In this document: piece after piece, positions 60,380 to 64,000 of the stretch
Position numbering within the stretch: the first letter of the stretch is position 1
Layout: each line of letters begins with the position of its first letter
Assembly (NCBI GenBank): GCA_958366705.1
Contig: CATXCB010000011.1
Coordinates: 3,125 to 67,124, forward strand
Length of the DNA stretch: 64,000 bases
Source of the DNA: an uncultured bacterium
GTDB taxonomy: Bacteria > Cyanobacteriota > Vampirovibrionia > Gastranaerophilales > Gastranaerophilaceae
Reading direction: 5' to 3'
Position numbers and translations under genes: made by a program
Notes under the pieces: generated by a model
Database searches by the model: none
The model's input: the letters and a program-made list of their open reading frames with translations, nothing else
What the model was told of the DNA's origin: nothing

Positions 60380-60455
60380 CTTTTTTTATTTTTAACTAAA
60401 TAAAAGTGTAAAATTTCCACTATTTAGATTTGTAAAAGCCTTGCAGTTAAAATGA

Positions 60456-60592
60456 TTGAACATTTTGTTAAAATATGTTACAATAATAGTAGGAATACCC
60501 TATTTGCCCTCATAGGTCTCTGATGAGTGTTATTCCCCAACCCACTCTAAAAACAAAAAGGTATCCGGTTACACTAAAATTTGGGTGACATC
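60456..60592 (+). promoter_or_regulatory. Promoter and structured 5' leader of the glycosidase gene
   Basis: TTGAAC (60456-60461), 17 bp, TACAAT (60479-60484); transcription near 60491 leaves a leader of about 100 nt. The leader has GGAATA near 60492-60497 pairing with TATTCC near 60531-60536, enclosing CTCAT/ATGAG. A second hairpin pairs GTTACAC (60568-60574) with GGGTGAC (60583-60589), which contains the ribosome binding site. Looks like translational control by an RNA switch or thermosensor; no known riboswitch class recognised. Confidence 0.5.
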
Positions 60593-61864
60593 ATGGATAC
60601 ACTTCTTGAGTTGCAAAAAAATCAAATTTCATTACAGTTTAGGACTTGTGAACATGTCCTTGTTGGTTCGCTATTTGTGGCTCTTATACTTGCAAATTCT
60701 ATTTTTTTACCTCCAATCTTTGCAAATGACAGAATTGCTAACACTGCAATTCAAACTTCTATATTAAATAAAATGGGAGAACAATTTAAGGAAGAAATAA
60801 ATCCTCAGCTAAAAAAAGATGAATTTGATGCACGTATAGCTGCTAAATATAGAGGATATAATGTAAAAAATGTTGCCGATGGTATAAAACATATAAAAAT
60901 GACAAAATATTTTAACGGGAAACCTGTGAGAATTAATATTGTAGAGGCAAACCAGCAGGTTTCTCAAGAATATGAAATAAAACCTGCTACTGCTTCGTCA
61001 TATACTCTTCAAAATAAAAGAACGTTAAGAGCTATAGCTCAGAACACTAATTCTATAGTTGCAATAAATGGCGGATATTTTAAACCGCAAACAGGTGTTC
61101 CGCTTGGAACTCTGATGATTAATAAGAAAGTTTATACAGGACCGGTTTATGATAGAGTGGCTCTCGGAATTTTTGATGATCATTATGAAGTCGGGAGAGT
61201 TCAACTTGATGCGAAAATTACAGGTAATAATCAAATTATCAAAATTGATAATATAAATCAGCCAAGAATGTTATCCTCATATATTTTAGCTTATACAAGG
61301 GATTGGGGGAAACATGCACCTGTTTCACCACAGTATGGTGTGCAACTTCAAATAGTTGGAAACAAAATTACTGCTGCTTCTGCCAATCCCCTTTCTATTC
61401 CGGAAAATGGTTATGTTCTGGTTGGTCCAAAATCAAAATTAGGTAAACTTTTTGGGGCAGAATATGTAGATGTTGAAATGAATACCAATCCAAAATGGGA
61501 AAATGTTAAACATATAATAAGCGGTGGTCCATATTTAATAAGAAATAATGAAATATTTATAGATATGTCTGCTCAAAAACTCAATGCTATTGGTGGAAAA
61601 AATCCAAGAACTGCAATTGGGTATACTAAAGATAATGATTTAATTTTAGTTGCTGTCGATGGCAGAGAGGGCAGTTCAGTTGGCTTAACATTAGGGGAAC
61701 TTGCCGGATTTATGAAATCACTTGGCTGTACGAATGCAATAAATCTTGACGGTGGAGGTTCAACTGTTATGTATGTGAATGGACAAATTGTAAATCGTCC
61801 GCAGCAGCCTGGAGGTATTGCTTTATCAAATGCGATTGTTATCAGTAAAAAACATAATGGTTAA
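60593..61864 (+). CDS. Phosphodiester glycosidase (NAGPA/DUF2233 domain)
   Basis: 423 residues from the ATG at 60593 (GGGTGA RBS); an in-frame TTG at 60581 lies inside the RBS. Signal anchor about 24-48 (HVLVGSLFVALILANSIFLP). Domain about 125-420: VAINGGYFKPQTGVPLGTLM, HIISGGPYLIRNNEIF, NPRTAIGYTKDNDLILVAVD and LGCTNAINLDGGGSTVMYVN. The NGGYF, GGP, PRTAIG and NLDGGGS motifs are those of N-acetylglucosamine-1-phosphodiester alpha-N-acetylglucosaminidase domains used on exopolysaccharide or wall glycans. Expected to act outside the membrane. Confidence 0.93.
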   Translation: MDTLLELQKNQISLQFRTCEHVLVGSLFVALILANSIFLPPIFANDRIANTAIQTSILNKMGEQFKEEINPQLKKDEFDARIAAKYRGYNVKNVADGIKHIKMTKYFNGKPVRINIVEANQQVSQEYEIKPATASSYTLQNKRTLRAIAQNTNSIVAINGGYFKPQTGVPLGTLMINKKVYTGPVYDRVALGIFDDHYEVGRVQLDAKITGNNQIIKIDNINQPRMLSSYILAYTRDWGKHAPVSPQYGVQLQIVGNKITAASANPLSIPENGYVLVGPKSKLGKLFGAEYVDVEMNTNPKWENVKHIISGGPYLIRNNEIFIDMSAQKLNAIGGKNPRTAIGYTKDNDLILVAVDGREGSSVGLTLGELAGFMKSLGCTNAINLDGGGSTVMYVNGQIVNRPQQPGGIALSNAIVISKKHNG

Positions 61865-61935
61865 GATATTACATATATTTGCTTTATATGGTAAATATAG
61901 TATTCTGACAGTTTAAACCGGGTCTGTTAATATTA

Positions 61936-61970
61936 AAAAGCCCCTATAACTTATTGTCATAAGGGCTTTT
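61936..61970. terminator. Bidirectional terminator
   Basis: Stem AAAAGCCC / GGGCTTTT with a long loop, T-runs on both strands, between convergent genes. Confidence 0.8.
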
Positions 61971-61990
61971 CTTCCAGCTATTTATTTTGT

Positions 61991-64000
61991 TTAATTGTTA
62001 AATGATATGTTGTTAGCATCTTCTAACATTATGTTCAGGTATAATAGTTTGTTTGCTGTTGCCTGATCTATGTTAATGAATTCTGCACCTGCTCTAGATG
62101 TTGATGCTGAAACAACTTTGACATTTGCTTGAATATCTAAATCACCGTAAGTTAAGTGTACAGGAATTACATCTCCAACTTTTAAACTGTTGTTGTGTTT
62201 TACGGCAATTCCACCTCTAGATACGTCAATTAAGCTATCTATGTTTGTTGAGCGTTCTAGTGTAACAGGTCTTTTGCTGTCTGCAACGTTAAATCTCATA
62301 AATTGTCTCTTATCTATAGAATCAACGTCATTTTCATCTAGTTTTTTCTGAATGAAGGTGATACTTCCGTCTTCGTTAGGAATTACAATATCGTCATCAG
62401 TATCAGTGTCTGTATCAGTATCTGTATCAGTATCTGTATCAGTATCTGTATCAGTATCTGTGTCAGTATCTGTGTCAGTATCTGTATCAGTATCTGTATC
62501 AGTATCTGTGTCAGTATCTGTATCAGTATCTGTATCAGTATCTGTATCTGTATCTGTGTCAGCTGGTTCGTCAGGAATTTCTAACGGTGTGTCATCCACA
62601 ATATTATCATTGTCGTCAACGTCAGATTGCTCTCCATCAAAGATTCCATCCCCATCCCCTTCTGGATAGTAATAGTTTCTCTCATGTTCATCTCTGCCAA
62701 TTTCAGTTACATCTTCCGGTCTCACTGCATGTCCTGTCGGAATTCCGTCAACTCCATCCAAAGTCCCTTCAACTTTATTTGTAGAATTGTCCGTAACTTT
62801 AGAAAAACCATCCTTACCAAAGTTTACATAAACTCCATTAGCATAAATATTATCCGCTGTAATATCTAATTTTCCTTTATCCAATACAGCATTATTTACT
62901 CTGACCGTAGAATCAGCATATGCATAGTATCCATCCACATCAACCCCATCCGGTCTTGTGTTCTTATTAATATCTAATGCTTTTAATGTAACATTATTAG
63001 GTAATACTTCATGTTTATGGTCATCTTTATCATATCCGCCATCAGCAACCCATCCATCCGGTCTTTCTCCAAAATAATCAGATGGTGTAACGCTGTTATC
63101 CTTTATATGTCCAAGGTTATCAACAACTAAACTGGTTCCTCTAGTAATAGCAGTTATATCACCTTCCGCAGTAATGTTCTGAATGTGTGTATTGCCACTG
63201 AATTCAACATTAATATCCCCTTCTCTGGATATCATAGTACTAACATTATTGACCGTGTATTTGTCATCTAATGCCTTTAAGTTAATGTCCTCATTAGCTA
63301 ATACATCCATACTGTAGTTCTTCCCGTCAGTCTGGTTGAATGTAACTTTATTGCCCTTACTACCAATGTTTCCATTAGCAATAAGCGAAATTCCAGTACC
63401 CTCAATATTAGCCTTACTTTTATCAGTAGACGCATTAATCATATTGTATCTAGGTCCATTATTGTTGTTCCCAAAATCATCGTCCACCGTAAGTATAACT
63501 CTGCCATCCGCCTTGATATGATCAATGTTCATATTAGAGTCAATAGCCGCATAGTTAATAACTAAATCATCCGGTTTGTTAACTTTATTAGTAGTAGCCT
63601 TAACTTTACCTTTAACATTAGCATTTATAGATTTAGTAAAATCTCTAGAACCTTGATCCTTTGGTCCAATTCCAGTTCTGCCAGCCTCAACCCCGTTTTG
63701 TTGAACCGCAGTACCAATCGTCCCGTCAGTAACATCCATATTAAGATTACCGCCAGCCTTGATTAAAGTCTTTTCAACGCCATAGTTAAGTATGCTTCCA
63801 TTGTTAACAGTGATGTTAACATCTTTACCGGCATCTAAATAGTTGTTGTTGTCAGTATTGTCACCTAAAACAACATTCCCATTAACAGATTTAACGTTAA
63901 TGTTGTTGTTAGCTTTAACAATCCCTTTAACATTAACTCCGCCGTTAGAGTTGTTGTCAATAGAAATATTGTTGCTTCCGTTAACTCTAGCTGCAGAATC
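61991..64000 (-). CDS. Giant surface-type protein with (DT)27 tract and C-terminal PilZ domain (5' end outside window)
   Basis: 669 visible residues; the frame is open to the right edge, so a start near 63739 is not real. Visible residues 1-430 are repetitive beta-strand sequence (VNGNVVLGDNTDNN; NIKVNSVNG-like; IKAGGNLNMDVTDG) typical of filamentous-hemagglutinin or leukotoxin-like beta-helices. Acidic, calcium-type GDGDGIFDGEQSDVDDND near 450, then 27 Asp-Thr pairs (481-534). The end is a PilZ domain: KRQFMRF gives RxxxR (R565, R569), IDVSRGGIAV gives DxSxxG (D592, S594, G597), then VGDVIPVHLTYG and AGAEFINID. Both c-di-GMP-binding motifs are intact. PilZ is normally cytosolic, so topology is a puzzle. 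Confidence 0.85.
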   Translation of the reverse strand, partial: DSAARVNGSNNISIDNNSNGGVNVKGIVKANNNINVKSVNGNVVLGDNTDNNNYLDAGKDVNITVNNGSILNYGVEKTLIKAGGNLNMDVTDGTIGTAVQQNGVEAGRTGIGPKDQGSRDFTKSINANVKGKVKATTNKVNKPDDLVINYAAIDSNMNIDHIKADGRVILTVDDDFGNNNNGPRYNMINASTDKSKANIEGTGISLIANGNIGSKGNKVTFNQTDGKNYSMDVLANEDINLKALDDKYTVNNVSTMISREGDINVEFSGNTHIQNITAEGDITAITRGTSLVVDNLGHIKDNSVTPSDYFGERPDGWVADGGYDKDDHKHEVLPNNVTLKALDINKNTRPDGVDVDGYYAYADSTVRVNNAVLDKGKLDITADNIYANGVYVNFGKDGFSKVTDNSTNKVEGTLDGVDGIPTGHAVRPEDVTEIGRDEHERNYYYPEGDGDGIFDGEQSDVDDNDNIVDDTPLEIPDEPADTDTDTDTDTDTDTDTDTDTDTDTDTDTDTDTDTDTDTDTDTDTDTDTDTDTDTDDDIVIPNEDGSITFIQKKLDENDVDSIDKRQFMRFNVADSKRPVTLERSTNIDSLIDVSRGGIAVKHNNSLKVGDVIPVHLTYGDLDIQANVKVVSASTSRAGAEFINIDQATANKLLYLNIMLEDANNISFNN
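62399..62560 (-). repeat. 12-bp tandem repeat coding (Asp-Thr)27
   Basis: 162 bp, mostly units of CAGTATCTGTAT (plus strand) with A/G changes at one position. In frame inside the surface protein gene; each 12-bp unit adds two Asp-Thr pairs, so gain or loss of units keeps the frame. Confidence 0.95.

Noticed and set aside
62394..62561. CRISPR-like repetition
   Set aside because: 12-bp units without spacers, fully inside a coding frame; no cas genes in the window.
62352..62669. Plus-strand (Ser-Val)n frame
   Set aside because: Antisense of the (Asp-Thr)27 tract.
63478..63739. Start of the surface protein at 63739
   Set aside because: The same frame stays open with identical repeat style to 64000, so that Met is internal.

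Overview
The window is a low-GC bacterial chromosome segment carrying two small integrated elements. The gene set suggests a gut-type Gastranaerophilales (Melainabacteria, the non-photosynthetic sister group of Cyanobacteria). Evidence for this is the pilin-like N-terminus with the FTMAE cleavage box, several proteins with a short N-terminal leader ending in (V/L)(S/T)FT(G/A), a cyanobacterial-style SKI2 helicase, and abundant TPR proteins. This assignment rests on recalled family habits, not on a search.

Left core (1-6066): two paralogous secreted proteins, dusB overlapping a large TPR protein, infC with a possible AUA start, and tRNA-Phe. Element 1 (6019-18476, about 12.4 kb) sits in the 3' end of tRNA-Phe, bounded by an 87-bp direct repeat. 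It encodes integrase, excisionase-like protein, replication initiator, Toprim primase-helicase, RusA resolvase, a frame-broken small terminase and an ArpU/RinA-like late regulator. It also carries a HTH/Fic pair, a HigBA-type toxin-antitoxin pair and small unknown genes, but no capsid, portal, tail or large terminase gene. It therefore looks like a phage satellite.

Middle core (18477-41330): an ADP-ribosyltransferase-like protein, a degenerate HAD/OtsB-like protein, an orphan histidine kinase, UmuC, a regulator with four tandem GntR-type winged helices, a pilin-like protein lacking its N-terminal helix, and smc-scpA-scpB followed by an anchored metalloprotease. Then come a Lys/Ala/Thr-rich coiled-coil protein, fabI, ribF, a CNT transporter, a TPR protein, pth, two HTH regulators, a pilin-like protein and tRNA-Lys. 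Element 2 (41286-46507, about 5.2 kb) sits in the 3' end of tRNA-Lys, bounded by a 56-bp perfect repeat. It has integrase, excisionase-like protein, a small archaeo-eukaryotic-type primase, a LuxR-type HTH protein and a single HK97 gp10-like gene. Both elements carry the same TGTCGTA direct repeats at both ends and have homologous integrases, so they belong to one satellite-like lineage.

Right core (46508-64000): a DUF3137-like membrane protein, a PPP-type phosphatase, small secreted/membrane peptides, a membrane-anchored GT5-like glycosyltransferase, clpC, serS, a SKI2-like helicase, a phosphodiester glycosidase behind a structured leader, and the C-terminal part of a very large surface-type protein. 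The visible part of that last protein is a repetitive beta-strand-rich region, an (Asp-Thr)x27 tract and a C-terminal PilZ domain with intact c-di-GMP-binding motifs. This architecture is the most unexpected single gene in the window.
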